Source of the DNA: a virus
IMG/VR virus record: IMGVR_UViG_3300025646_000221
Span: 1 to 29,813 of that record
Length of the DNA: 29,813 nt
Strand: one strand, 5' to 3'
The notes below the pieces were generated by a model. It was not told the origin of the DNA and did no database searches. It was given only the letters and a program-made list of their open reading frames with translations. Below, piece by piece: positions 15,567 through 22,943 of the stretch. The first letter of the stretch is position 1, and each line of letters begins with the position of its first letter. The position numbers and the translations under genes were made by a program.

Positions 15567-15731
15567 ATGGAAACAATAACATGTGAGGAGTGCGGAGCAG
15601 AATTTGATATACAACATAATGAAATAAATAAGGTCGCATACTGCCCATTCTGCGGAGAAGTCTTTCAACAAAATGAAGACTTCGATGAATGGGCAGAAGA
15701 CCGAGAATTTTGGGACGATGAAGACGAATAA
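15567..15731 (+). CDS. Zinc-ribbon 54-aa acidic peptide
   Basis: A 54-residue ORF with a CGGAGTATCAA ribosome binding site upstream. Two knuckles, TCEECGAEF and AYCPFCGEVF, form a C-x2-C...C-x2-C zinc ribbon. The tail is very acidic (EWAEDREFWDDEDE). Its stop overlaps the next start (TAATG). Similar mini zinc ribbons after ribonucleotide reductase genes occur in T4-like marine phages. A role as a binding adaptor is possible; the function is unknown. Confidence 0.65.
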   Translation: METITCEECGAEFDIQHNEINKVAYCPFCGEVFQQNEDFDEWAEDREFWDDEDE

Positions 15732-16138
15732 TGTATGATAATCCTTGGATGTACCAGGGAGAAGTATTTGATGAGAATTTAGTTGACAGGTATCATGGTT
15801 TCGTTTATTGTATTACTTGCCCCGATGGTAGAAAATATATTGGTAGAAAGACATTTTGGTTCATGAGAAAAACTCGTGGGGCGAAGCGGCGTAGTCGTAT
15901 CGAAAGTGATTGGCGTGATTATTATGGTTCGAGTGATGTTGTGAAAGATCTTATAAATCAATCTGAGACAAGTAATTTTCAAAGAGAGATACTATCATTA
16001 CATAAGACTAAAGGTGAAATGAACTATACTGAAGTTAAAGAGCAGTTTCAGAGAAATGTTTTAGAATCGTCGGAATATCTCAATGATAACATCAATGGCC
16101 GGTATTTTAAATCGAGAGTGGAGAAATGGTTAGAATAA
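15731..16138 (+). CDS. GIY-YIG endonuclease, SegE-like
   Basis: 135 residues. The GIY-YIG core is visible as GFVYCIT (23-29) and KYIGRKTF (35-42), with the catalytic Arg likely in the RRSRIESDWRDYYGSS stretch (the family has R...Y/W-x-x-Y-x-G-S) and Glu in QREILS. This layout matches the small SegE-like phage enzymes, single-strand or double-strand nicking homing-type nucleases without a separate DNA-binding domain. It may be a free-standing homing endonuclease or a resident DNA-processing enzyme; no intron is seen nearby. It is coupled to the zinc-ribbon gene. Confidence 0.75.
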   Translation: MYDNPWMYQGEVFDENLVDRYHGFVYCITCPDGRKYIGRKTFWFMRKTRGAKRRSRIESDWRDYYGSSDVVKDLINQSETSNFQREILSLHKTKGEMNYTEVKEQFQRNVLESSEYLNDNINGRYFKSRVEKWLE

Positions 16139-16160
16139 TGATGATGAAATGGAGCTGAAT

Positions 16161-16709
16161 ATGCAAAATGAATTGCCAGATCATTTGGGTGGTCAAAATG
16201 GTAGGAGTTGGACGGATGATGGATCGCTTAATATTATGTGGAATCTTGGTTGCCGAAAGATGCTTGATGTCGGCTGCGGATTTGGAGGTCAAGTTAAATT
16301 AGCAGAATCTCTTGGATGGGAATCTTATGGCGTTGATGGTGATTGGACAGTCCTTCCTAAAGAATCCAATTTTCATTTAAATGATTATACAAAAGGAAGT
16401 CCTACTTTAACTTATGAAGTTGATTTAATTTGGTGTGTAGAATTTTTAGAGCATGTAGAAGAAAAGTATATGGACAACTATATGTCTACATTTCAAGATA
16501 GTAAAGCAAAATATCTTATCGTCACCCATGCTGTACCAGGACAAGCCGGTCATCACCATGTTAACTGTCAAGAGAAAGATTACTGGCTAGATGCTTTCAA
16601 AAGATATGGATTTGAATATGATGAAACACTTACTAAACAAATTCGAGAAGAATCTACTATGAAAAAACCTTTTGTTGCCAGAACAGGATTAGTATTTAAG
16701 AGGAGTTAA
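16161..16709 (+). CDS. SAM-dependent methyltransferase
   Basis: 182 residues. ATG 16161 was chosen over 16149 because GGAG (16151-16154) is 6 bases upstream of it. Motif I is LDVGCGFGGQ (35-44), motif II is YGVDGDW (56-62), and motif IV is VDLIWCVEFLEHVEE with the class I pattern W-C-x-E-x-x-E-H. The later HAVPGQAGHHHVNCQEKDYW segment is typical of small sugar or lipid O-methyltransferases (methyltransf_11/23-type). It is the first gene of the surface-glycan cassette and may methylate a sugar or phosphate group; the substrate cannot be read from the sequence. Confidence 0.8.
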   Translation: MQNELPDHLGGQNGRSWTDDGSLNIMWNLGCRKMLDVGCGFGGQVKLAESLGWESYGVDGDWTVLPKESNFHLNDYTKGSPTLTYEVDLIWCVEFLEHVEEKYMDNYMSTFQDSKAKYLIVTHAVPGQAGHHHVNCQEKDYWLDAFKRYGFEYDETLTKQIREESTMKKPFVARTGLVFKRS

Positions 16710-16711
16710 TA

Positions 16712-17584
16712 ATGTTGTATAATGATGTATATAAAAGTTCTCATAAAACTCTTGATAGGTATCCTCTAAATGATGTAGATTTAACTGAGAAAGGTATTCA
16801 TCTATATAGAAAACTTCAGGCAGAAATTAAACACTTTCAAAGATTAAAACAAGTTGACCAAGAGAACTTAGACTATTATAATGTAGGATTAATAGTTCAT
16901 AAAGGATTTGTTGGTTCTAGTGTTGACGTTGAAAGGGCTTTAAAAGAATTCGAAAATTTCGAGGTATCGGTATCTAAAAATTCTAACAATATTCTTTCAA
17001 TGAATAGAGATAAGTCTAGATTATTATATAATATATCATTACTAATCTATCCCCACATTTATAAACTTATTGGAGGAGATGAACGAGAAGTAGAAACCAA
17101 GTTCAGAAATAACACATTTGCTCAAATCGTAAGAAATAGACCAGGAGATGACGATCATCAAAAATTAATGCATCTAGATACATACTTTCCTGCAATCAAG
17201 TTTTGGTGGTTTCCAAAGAAAGTCGATGATGGTCCATTAATGTTTGCTAAGGGTAGTACAAAATCAAACGAAAAAATGCAGATGTGGTATTATCAACAAA
17301 GTGTAAAAGCGTGTAAAAAAGAATACGAAGAGTGGAGAGCAAAAGATCATTATGAAGGATCGTTTAGAGTAAGTGAAGAAGAATTACAAGAGATGGGTTA
17401 TGAAATGGAACCCATCTACGTAAACGAAGATACATTAGTTATTGCTAATGTTGGTGGTTTTCATTCTAGAGGTAATACAAAAGAATTGAATAGAAGAGTT
17501 GCTATTCATGGCAGTGTAAGATTAGATAATCCGTTGGGAGATACAATATATGTTAAAGATATACTCAAAAGTTTATCCAGATAA
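16712..17584 (+). CDS. PhyH-like 2-oxoglutarate/Fe(II) dioxygenase
   Basis: 290 residues with AGGAG upstream. The C-terminal half has the facial-triad arrangement: His154-Leu-Asp156 in LMHLDTYFPAIKFWWFP, distal His251 in ANVGGFHSRGNT, and Arg253 or Arg262 (ELNRRVAIHGSVR) to bind 2-oxoglutarate. The spacing of about 95 residues fits the family. KVDDGPLMFAKGSTK matches the PhyH G-P-x-x-x-x-x-G-S segment. The N-terminal 130 residues are helical and not recognisable. Such enzymes hydroxylate small molecules or sugars; here the substrate is probably a precursor of the glycan cassette (inference). Confidence 0.7.
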   Translation: MLYNDVYKSSHKTLDRYPLNDVDLTEKGIHLYRKLQAEIKHFQRLKQVDQENLDYYNVGLIVHKGFVGSSVDVERALKEFENFEVSVSKNSNNILSMNRDKSRLLYNISLLIYPHIYKLIGGDEREVETKFRNNTFAQIVRNRPGDDDHQKLMHLDTYFPAIKFWWFPKKVDDGPLMFAKGSTKSNEKMQMWYYQQSVKACKKEYEEWRAKDHYEGSFRVSEEELQEMGYEMEPIYVNEDTLVIANVGGFHSRGNTKELNRRVAIHGSVRLDNPLGDTIYVKDILKSLSR

Positions 17585-17972
17585 GTTATGTCATATGGTA
17601 TATCGTTCTGACGATTTATCAGAGAATAGAGAAGATGTTGCACCAGAAGATCAATTTATTCAAGTCTCGGCTTTAAAATTAGAAGCAGGAAAGACGTTTC
17701 GACCACATAGACACATTTGGAAAAATGCCCCTAGAAAACAAGTTGTCGCTCAAGAATCTTGGTGCGTTATGGAAGGTAAAGTAAAAGCACATTTCTATGA
17801 CGTGGATGATACTATTTTAGAAGAAATTGTTTTAAATTCAGGAGATATTTCACTTACGTTTGAAGGTGGTCACACATACACAATTTTAGAAAACGCTAAA
17901 GTTTATGAATACAAAACTGGTCCATATGAAGGTGTAGAAAAGGACAAGGTATTTTTAAATGGGAACGTATAA
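17550..17972 (+). CDS. Cupin-fold protein of the glycan cluster
   Basis: 140 residues. ATG 17550 has GGGAG 9 bases upstream; it overlaps the previous gene by 35 bases and the next by 14. The cupin core reads FRPHRHIWKNAPRKQVVAQE, then SWCVMEGKVKAHFYD and GGHTYTI: two His, a Glu and a late His as metal ligands. I have seen this domain type in bacterial LPS and capsule loci, where cupins act as sugar isomerases or epimerases (FdtA/WbuC-like). Whether this one is catalytic is unknown. Confidence 0.65.
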   Translation: MLKIYSKVYPDKLCHMVYRSDDLSENREDVAPEDQFIQVSALKLEAGKTFRPHRHIWKNAPRKQVVAQESWCVMEGKVKAHFYDVDDTILEEIVLNSGDISLTFEGGHTYTILENAKVYEYKTGPYEGVEKDKVFLNGNV

Positions 17973-18648
17973 CGTTCGTGGTGGACTAGGCACTCAAATA
18001 CTATCACTTTATACATGTTACGCCATAGCTAAAGAAAATAATACAACAGTAAATAAAATATTGTTTAACACTGGTGGTTATTGGCAAAATTCAGATATTA
18101 TAATGGATGAAGATCGTATCTTTTTCGACGACTTTTTGACGTTCAAAAAAAGACCAGAAATTACTACGGTGATTGGTACTAATAAAACCAATCCTTTCAA
18201 AGAACCTAATGTTTCTCTCTTACTTAAATGGTGGGAAAATATTAATGAATCTGAAGTTAGTTTAAATTTGAACGGTTGTGATTATGTTAATTCTGGTAAA
18301 ACTGTGATTCATGTCAGACAATCAGATAGACCTTTGATACCAATTGAAGTATATGATGAAGAAATTAGATATCATAAAAATCCTATTATATTATCTGAAG
18401 ACAAATCTGTACATAAAAGATATGGTATTACACCAACAAACGATACTATAAAAGATTGGATGACTATATATCAAGCGCATACTGTTATTGGAGGATTTTC
18501 TTCTTTTGCATTACTTGCTGGTATGTGGAATCCAAATCTAAATGTTTATTTCTTTAATAAACTTTTGGCAAATCCAAATGTATCATTCGATGTCTGGAAT
18601 ATTATACATAAATTTGTAGAAAAATTCCCTAACATTAATTGGACATAA
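17959..18648 (+). CDS. Fucosyltransferase-like glycosyltransferase
   Basis: 229 residues. The N-terminal GGLGTQILSLYTCYAIAKE is the nucleotide-binding entry loop of GT11/NodZ-type fucosyltransferases (G-G-L-G-N-Q-x-x-x-x-x-x-A). His118-Val-Arg120 in TVIHVRQSDR is the conserved H-x-R-x-x-D motif. VIGGFSSFALLAGMW (about 176-190) corresponds to the donor-binding S-S-F-S-x-x-A segment. It is shorter than GT11 (about 290), so it may be a minimal or divergent member. GDP-sugar use is likely given the Gmd gene in the same cluster. Start ATG 17959 overlaps the cupin gene. Confidence 0.65.
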   Translation: MGTYNVRGGLGTQILSLYTCYAIAKENNTTVNKILFNTGGYWQNSDIIMDEDRIFFDDFLTFKKRPEITTVIGTNKTNPFKEPNVSLLLKWWENINESEVSLNLNGCDYVNSGKTVIHVRQSDRPLIPIEVYDEEIRYHKNPIILSEDKSVHKRYGITPTNDTIKDWMTIYQAHTVIGGFSSFALLAGMWNPNLNVYFFNKLLANPNVSFDVWNIIHKFVEKFPNINWT

Positions 18649-18666
18649 TATAATGGAGTCTTAAAA

Positions 18667-19305
18667 ATGAAAACTGTTTTGATACTCGGTGGCAGTGGTG
18701 GTATCGGTAAAGTTTTAACAGAAATTATGAAGGATAAATATAATGTTACATCTTTATCATCTAAAAATTTAGATGTAAGAAATCGTAAAGAATGTGATAT
18801 ATATTTTAAAACAAATCATTTTGATATTGTAGTAAACTTAGCAGCGTATAATGCTAATGGTTTTACACATAGCATTGGTTATATTGATACTGCCAATCAA
18901 GTAGATACAAACGTTTGGGGTACTCTAAATGTAGTTCAACTTTGTTTGAAACATTTTATGAGAGAACGTGGTGGTAATATTATTCTTGCCTCTTCTATTC
19001 TAGCGGATAAAGCTCAAGTAGGAACTTCTATATATTCAGCAACAAAGGGATTTATAGAATCATATGTTCGTACCGTTGCCGTAGAAAATTTTAATAAGAA
19101 TGTTTATATAAACGCTATTCAGTTGGGATACTTTGAAAAAGGTCTAACAGAAACTATTAGTGAAGATATTCAACAAGAGATAATGAAGAATATTCCCGCC
19201 AGACGATGGGGTAGAATTGAAGAAGTGTACAATACAATTGAATATATATTAAATACTAGTTATGTTTCTGGTCAAACACTTCGCATTAATGGCGGTCTGT
19301 TATGA
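18667..19305 (+). CDS. Short-chain dehydrogenase/reductase
   Basis: 212 residues with a TGGAG site. NAD(P)-binding GGSGGIGK (8-15), VNLAAYNANG (the N-A-A-G-like motif, about 57-66) and the catalytic Tyr123-x3-Lys127 in YSATKGF, with Ser about 13 residues earlier in ILASSIL. C-terminal RWGRIEEV...YVSGQTLRINGG is the FabG-like substrate/NAD loop ending. It probably reduces a keto sugar in the cassette; acyl carrier specificity seems less likely in this context. It is coupled by ATGA to the acyltransferase gene. Confidence 0.85.
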   Translation: MKTVLILGGSGGIGKVLTEIMKDKYNVTSLSSKNLDVRNRKECDIYFKTNHFDIVVNLAAYNANGFTHSIGYIDTANQVDTNVWGTLNVVQLCLKHFMRERGGNIILASSILADKAQVGTSIYSATKGFIESYVRTVAVENFNKNVYINAIQLGYFEKGLTETISEDIQQEIMKNIPARRWGRIEEVYNTIEYILNTSYVSGQTLRINGGLL

Positions 19306-19814
19306 ATCCTGAATTAGTAGATCATGGTTCATTTTGTAAGTATAAATTAGAATCAACGTTTGGAGATTACGTTGTTCTAGATTATAACGTATTTTCTTCT
19401 GTTATTATGGATATTGGTGACTGGGTTCATATTGCTCCACAGGTTGCTATTATTGGCGGCAGGACTTCCAAGCTTGTTATGGGTCATTTTAGTGGTATCA
19501 GTGCTGGCGGCAAAGTTATTTGTGGTGGAGATGATTTTGCTTCTGGCTCTCTTATGAATCCACAAGTACCTAGTAAGTACCGAATTTCAAATATAACTAC
19601 AGTAACATTTGAGCCATTTTCTTGTATTGGTGTCAATAGTGTTGTTATGCCTGGAATTACTCTAGGTGAAGGAGCAGTAGTAGGTTCAAACTCGACGCTT
19701 ACTAAAGATGCTGAACCATGGACAATCTATGTTGGCAGTCCTGCAAGACCTGTAAAGAAAAGACCAAACGAACTTGCTTATAAGTATGCTAGGGAGTTAG
19801 GTTATGACTTTTAA
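19302..19814 (+). CDS. Left-handed beta-helix (hexapeptide) acyltransferase
   Basis: 170 residues of LbH-type hexapeptide repeats: GDYVVLDYNVFSSVIMDIGD, HIAPQVAIIGG, then FSGISAGGKVICGGD and the terminal ITLGEGAVVGSNSTLTKDAE ... YVGSPARPVKKR. The S-P-A-R-P-V-K/R ending is diagnostic of sugar O- or N-acetyltransferases (WbbJ, NeuD, PerB relatives). It would acylate a nucleotide sugar with acetyl-CoA or another acyl-CoA. It sits two genes before a DegT-type aminotransferase and three before Gmd, consistent with N-acylation of an amino sugar. Coupled on both sides by overlap. Confidence 0.8.
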   Translation: MNPELVDHGSFCKYKLESTFGDYVVLDYNVFSSVIMDIGDWVHIAPQVAIIGGRTSKLVMGHFSGISAGGKVICGGDDFASGSLMNPQVPSKYRISNITTVTFEPFSCIGVNSVVMPGITLGEGAVVGSNSTLTKDAEPWTIYVGSPARPVKKRPNELAYKYARELGYDF

Positions 19815-20604
19815 TAAATTCTGGAATAGTGAAGGTTATGATATCATTGATTTGGAGTTGACTGATGCCGAAATTAATGGTATAAATGATGATGTAACAA
19901 ACATTCTAGCACTAGAGAATAAGACGATTCAATCTGACCATTATCAATATACACAGTGGCCCAGATTATTTGAAGCGTGGAAAAAGAGTAGAAATATCGC
20001 CAATCTCTGTATGAATGAAAAAATACTTCGTCGTCTAGAAAATTGGTATATGAAGAAGGCATTTCCGTTTTCTACAATCAATTTTACGGGCCCATCTAAT
20101 CAACCTCTACATAGTGATTGTATTCATTTTCATACCATACCAGAGAGAATGATGATTGGTGTATGGGTTGCTTTAGAAGACGCGACTATAGAGAATGGTA
20201 CTTTGTCTGTAGTTCCAGGTAGTCACGACTGGGATATATATAACTATGAATCTCTAGGCCTTCCACATCCAGACGATATAGATAATGGTGAAGAGATAAA
20301 CTATAGAGAATATGAGAAGTTTATAGAGCATCTTGTTTTGATAAAAAAAGGAAAGAGAACTCCTGTTCCCGTGAAAAAAGGTGAAGCGATTATATGGGAA
20401 GCAAATCTTCTACATGGCGGCACATTTACGCCACACAAAGATAAAACGAGAAAAGCACAGGCGATACACTACTTCTTTGAGGGGTGTTCTGAGTACTATC
20501 ATCCAATGTTCTCTAGACCTAGCGAAGGTAAGTATGCTAAAAAATGGTGTAACGAGAATAATAATATAAGAACATATCTGGAGGATATTGATGGTAGAAT
20601 ATAA
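19804..20604 (+). CDS. Phytanoyl-CoA dioxygenase (PhyH)-family 2OG/Fe(II) enzyme
   Basis: 266 residues, close to family length. The facial triad is clear: His103-Ser-Asp105 in NQPLHSDCIHFHTIPE, distal His204 in WEANLLHGGTFTPH, and an Arg about 14 residues on in KTRKAQAIHYFF. The segment MIGVWVALEDATIENGTLSV followed by VPGSH is diagnostic of PhyH enzymes (W-x-A-L-D/E...N-G-x-L-x-x-x-P-G-S-H). It hydroxylates an aliphatic or sugar-linked substrate with 2-oxoglutarate and Fe(II). Phage homologues are common in marine viruses; the substrate here is unknown. It overlaps the upstream acyltransferase gene by 11 bases. Confidence 0.85.
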   Translation: MTFNKFWNSEGYDIIDLELTDAEINGINDDVTNILALENKTIQSDHYQYTQWPRLFEAWKKSRNIANLCMNEKILRRLENWYMKKAFPFSTINFTGPSNQPLHSDCIHFHTIPERMMIGVWVALEDATIENGTLSVVPGSHDWDIYNYESLGLPHPDDIDNGEEINYREYEKFIEHLVLIKKGKRTPVPVKKGEAIIWEANLLHGGTFTPHKDKTRKAQAIHYFFEGCSEYYHPMFSRPSEGKYAKKWCNENNNIRTYLEDIDGRI

Positions 20605-21298
20605 CGCATGGCCTATAGGACAACTACCTAAACATTTACAAAGACCAGAGCTAGACCAAATTAGAGAACTCGGTTACGATTGGAAAGATCCACGCGATAT
20701 AGTAGATATGTTTGAAAAAAAGGTTGCCAAATACGCAGGATCAAAGTACGCGGTTTCTGTAGACTGTTGTTCACACGGTATCTTTCTAGCATTACAATGT
20801 ATAAAAAGACACAGATCGAACGGCCGTAAAAATATATCAACTCTCACTATTCCTAAACACACATATGTTTCAGTACCTCAACAGATAATACATGCCGGAT
20901 TTAAAGTAAAATTAGAAGATAGAGAATGGTCAGGTATATATCAGTTAAAACCTTATAGAATATGGGATGGAGCTACTCGTTGGCAAAGAGATATGTACAT
21001 GGGTGGATTTCATATCGTTTCTTTTCAATTAAAGAAAAGAGTACCTATTGGTAGAGGTGGTATGATTTTACTTGACAATAAGAACGAATACGAGTATCTT
21101 AAAAAGATTAGATACGATGGTAGAGATTTAGATGGTAAATATGATGAAGATTCCTTTGAACACTTGGGGTGGCATTATTATATGACACCAGAAGACGCCG
21201 CTCGTGGTATCATTATTATGGACCAGACTCCTGAATATAATGATGATAGTGGTGGTTGGAAGAATTATCCTGATTTATCAAAAGCGAGGTTTTTTTAA
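20591..21298 (+). CDS. Short DegT/DnrJ/EryC1-type PLP aminotransferase
   Basis: 235 residues. ATG 20591 has GGAGG 6 bases upstream and is preferred to the TTG three bases earlier. Features of the family: IVDMFEKKVAKYAGSKYAVS, SHGIFLALQCI (PLP-phosphate loop), IPKHTYVSVPQQI, WDGATRWQRDMY (the D-x-A-H/T-x-x-G region) and FQLKKRVPIGRGGMILL with the Schiff-base Lys at 148 or 149. Typical members have about 370 residues; this one lacks most of the C-terminal small domain. It may be a minimal enzyme, need a partner, or be a remnant. Sugar 4-amination, for instance to perosamine, is suggested by the adjacent Gmd. Confidence 0.75.
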   Translation: MVEYNAWPIGQLPKHLQRPELDQIRELGYDWKDPRDIVDMFEKKVAKYAGSKYAVSVDCCSHGIFLALQCIKRHRSNGRKNISTLTIPKHTYVSVPQQIIHAGFKVKLEDREWSGIYQLKPYRIWDGATRWQRDMYMGGFHIVSFQLKKRVPIGRGGMILLDNKNEYEYLKKIRYDGRDLDGKYDEDSFEHLGWHYYMTPEDAARGIIIMDQTPEYNDDSGGWKNYPDLSKARFF

Positions 21299-22263
21299 TG
21301 AAAGCGTTAATTACAGGTATTAGTGGACAAGACGGATCTTATCTTACAGAATATCTTTTAAGTCTTGATTACGAAGTACATGGTATTGTCCGTAGACATA
21401 GTGTAGCAGAAAATCAAAGCGCAAGATTAGAAAAATTCTCTGATAAAATTGCCGGTCTTCATTACGGCGATCTATTAGATGTACACTCATTATATGATAT
21501 CGTTAATAAAATTAAACCAGATGAAATCTATAATTTGGCTGCTATGAGTCAAGTTAGGATTTCTTCTGACATCCCCTCTTTTACTATTAAAACAAATTCT
21601 CTAGGCGTTTTAAATATGCTAGAGATTACTAGTAAACTCTGCCCAGAAGCAAAGTTTTATCAAGCATCTTCTAGTGAAATGTTTGGTAACAGTGTAGATG
21701 AGGACGGGTTTCAAAGACTAACAACACCAATGAATCCTGTCAGTCCATACGGTTGTTCTAAAGTTCTTGGTTATAATCTTGTAAGACATTATAGACACGG
21801 ATATAATATGCATGCTTGTAACGGAATTTTATTCAATCACGAATCTCCTAGACGTGGAACAAACTTTGTAACGAATAAAGTTGTGAAGAACGCTGTTCTA
21901 ATCAAGAAAAACAAACTCAATAAACTTGAGATGGGTAATATGGATAGCAGTCGTGATTGGGGTCATAGTTCTGATTATGTTAGAGCAATGCACAAAATTA
22001 TTAATCATAGTGATCCAGACGATTGGATTGTAGCAACTGGTAAATCCTATACTGTCCGACAAATGTGTGAATATGTCTTTGGCCGACTAGATTTAAATTA
22101 TGAAGACTTTGTAGTACAAAATCCAAAATATATGAGACCAGAAGAATTGAAATATCTCTGTGGTGATTCAGAAAAAACTAGAAAGATACTAAATTGGAAA
22201 CCTAATTATACTTTTGAGTTAATGTTAGAAGAGATGATAGAATATTGGATGGGTAAAACATGA
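21298..22263 (+). CDS. gmd: GDP-mannose 4,6-dehydratase
   Basis: 321 residues, slightly below the usual 345-370. The Rossmann entry is TGISGQDGSYLTEYLL (6-21), then VHGIVRRHS. The catalytic set Ser125, Glu127 (SSSEMFGN), Tyr151 and Lys155 (YGCSK) is intact. NHESPRRGTNFVT and RDWGHSSDYVRAM are diagnostic of Gmd rather than of other NDP-sugar dehydratases. It makes GDP-4-keto-6-deoxy-D-mannose, precursor of GDP-fucose, GDP-rhamnose and GDP-perosamine. It overlaps the aminotransferase stop by one base and the next gene by ATGA. Confidence 0.92.
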   Translation: MKALITGISGQDGSYLTEYLLSLDYEVHGIVRRHSVAENQSARLEKFSDKIAGLHYGDLLDVHSLYDIVNKIKPDEIYNLAAMSQVRISSDIPSFTIKTNSLGVLNMLEITSKLCPEAKFYQASSSEMFGNSVDEDGFQRLTTPMNPVSPYGCSKVLGYNLVRHYRHGYNMHACNGILFNHESPRRGTNFVTNKVVKNAVLIKKNKLNKLEMGNMDSSRDWGHSSDYVRAMHKIINHSDPDDWIVATGKSYTVRQMCEYVFGRLDLNYEDFVVQNPKYMRPEELKYLCGDSEKTRKILNWKPNYTFELMLEEMIEYWMGKT

Positions 22264-22943
22264 AAATTGTTTTCGCCTGTTGTGATCCCATCTATTTAAA
22301 AGAACATGGAGAGGCGTTTGCTAAGAGTGCGATAAAGAATGGCGAAACACCTTGGATTCATATTCTTTGTGACGAAGAAACGAAACAAGAGATTTTAAAT
22401 CAGAATTCTTTTGATTGGCATATCGGGTGTCATTTTAGTTTTAGTGACATTGAACCAAAAGATCGCATGATGTATGCTTGTTCTAGATTTATCGTTGCTA
22501 CTGATATAATTAGACAAGACAATGTTTCTGAAATGTTGATTGTTGATATTGATGGATTTCTAAGAAAACCTATTGATTGGGACGATTTTAAAAATTGCGA
22601 TTATTCAATTTTCACAAGAGATCCGTTACCAGGAACAGTAGGATGGGAAAATGAGGGAACCCATGTAGCTGCTGGGGCTATGTATCTGAGAAAGTCTGGT
22701 TATAGTTTCATTGATACTGTGGCACATAATCTCATGGAAAATATCAAAAAGCATGGTTGTATTTGGTTTATGGATCAAGTCATTTTGTGGAAAGTTCATC
22801 AAAATATAAAAAACTTGAAGTTTGTTCAGATGCCCTCTAAGTATATTGATTGGGAGTTTAATGAAGACAGTATCATCTGGTCCGGCAAAGGTAATCGAAA
22901 AAATCAAAAAAACTATCTAGAGGAACGCAAAAGTGCAAGTTGA
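22260..22943 (+). CDS. GT-A-type glycosyltransferase-like protein (DxD)
   Basis: 227 residues. It starts MKIVFACCDPIYLKEHGEAF, resembling GT8-type N-termini, and carries Asp96-Ile-Asp98 in LIVDIDGFLRKPID, the metal/nucleotide-sugar binding motif. THVAAGAMYLRKSG and HGCIWFMDQVILW correspond to the acceptor and catalytic segments of such enzymes (N/A-G-x-x-x-x-x and F-x-D-Q-x-x-x), and IWSGKGNRKNQ ends with the W-x-x-x-G-K-G-x-R type loop. Transfer of a sugar onto the growing glycan is likely; donor and acceptor are unknown. Confidence 0.6.
   Translation: MKIVFACCDPIYLKEHGEAFAKSAIKNGETPWIHILCDEETKQEILNQNSFDWHIGCHFSFSDIEPKDRMMYACSRFIVATDIIRQDNVSEMLIVDIDGFLRKPIDWDDFKNCDYSIFTRDPLPGTVGWENEGTHVAAGAMYLRKSGYSFIDTVAHNLMENIKKHGCIWFMDQVILWKVHQNIKNLKFVQMPSKYIDWEFNEDSIIWSGKGNRKNQKNYLEERKSAS

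Noticed and set aside
15731-16138. Homing endonuclease inside an intron of nrdJ
   Set aside because: nrdJ reads through without interruption and all catalytic residues are in one frame; no group I intron elements were noticed near the GIY-YIG gene.
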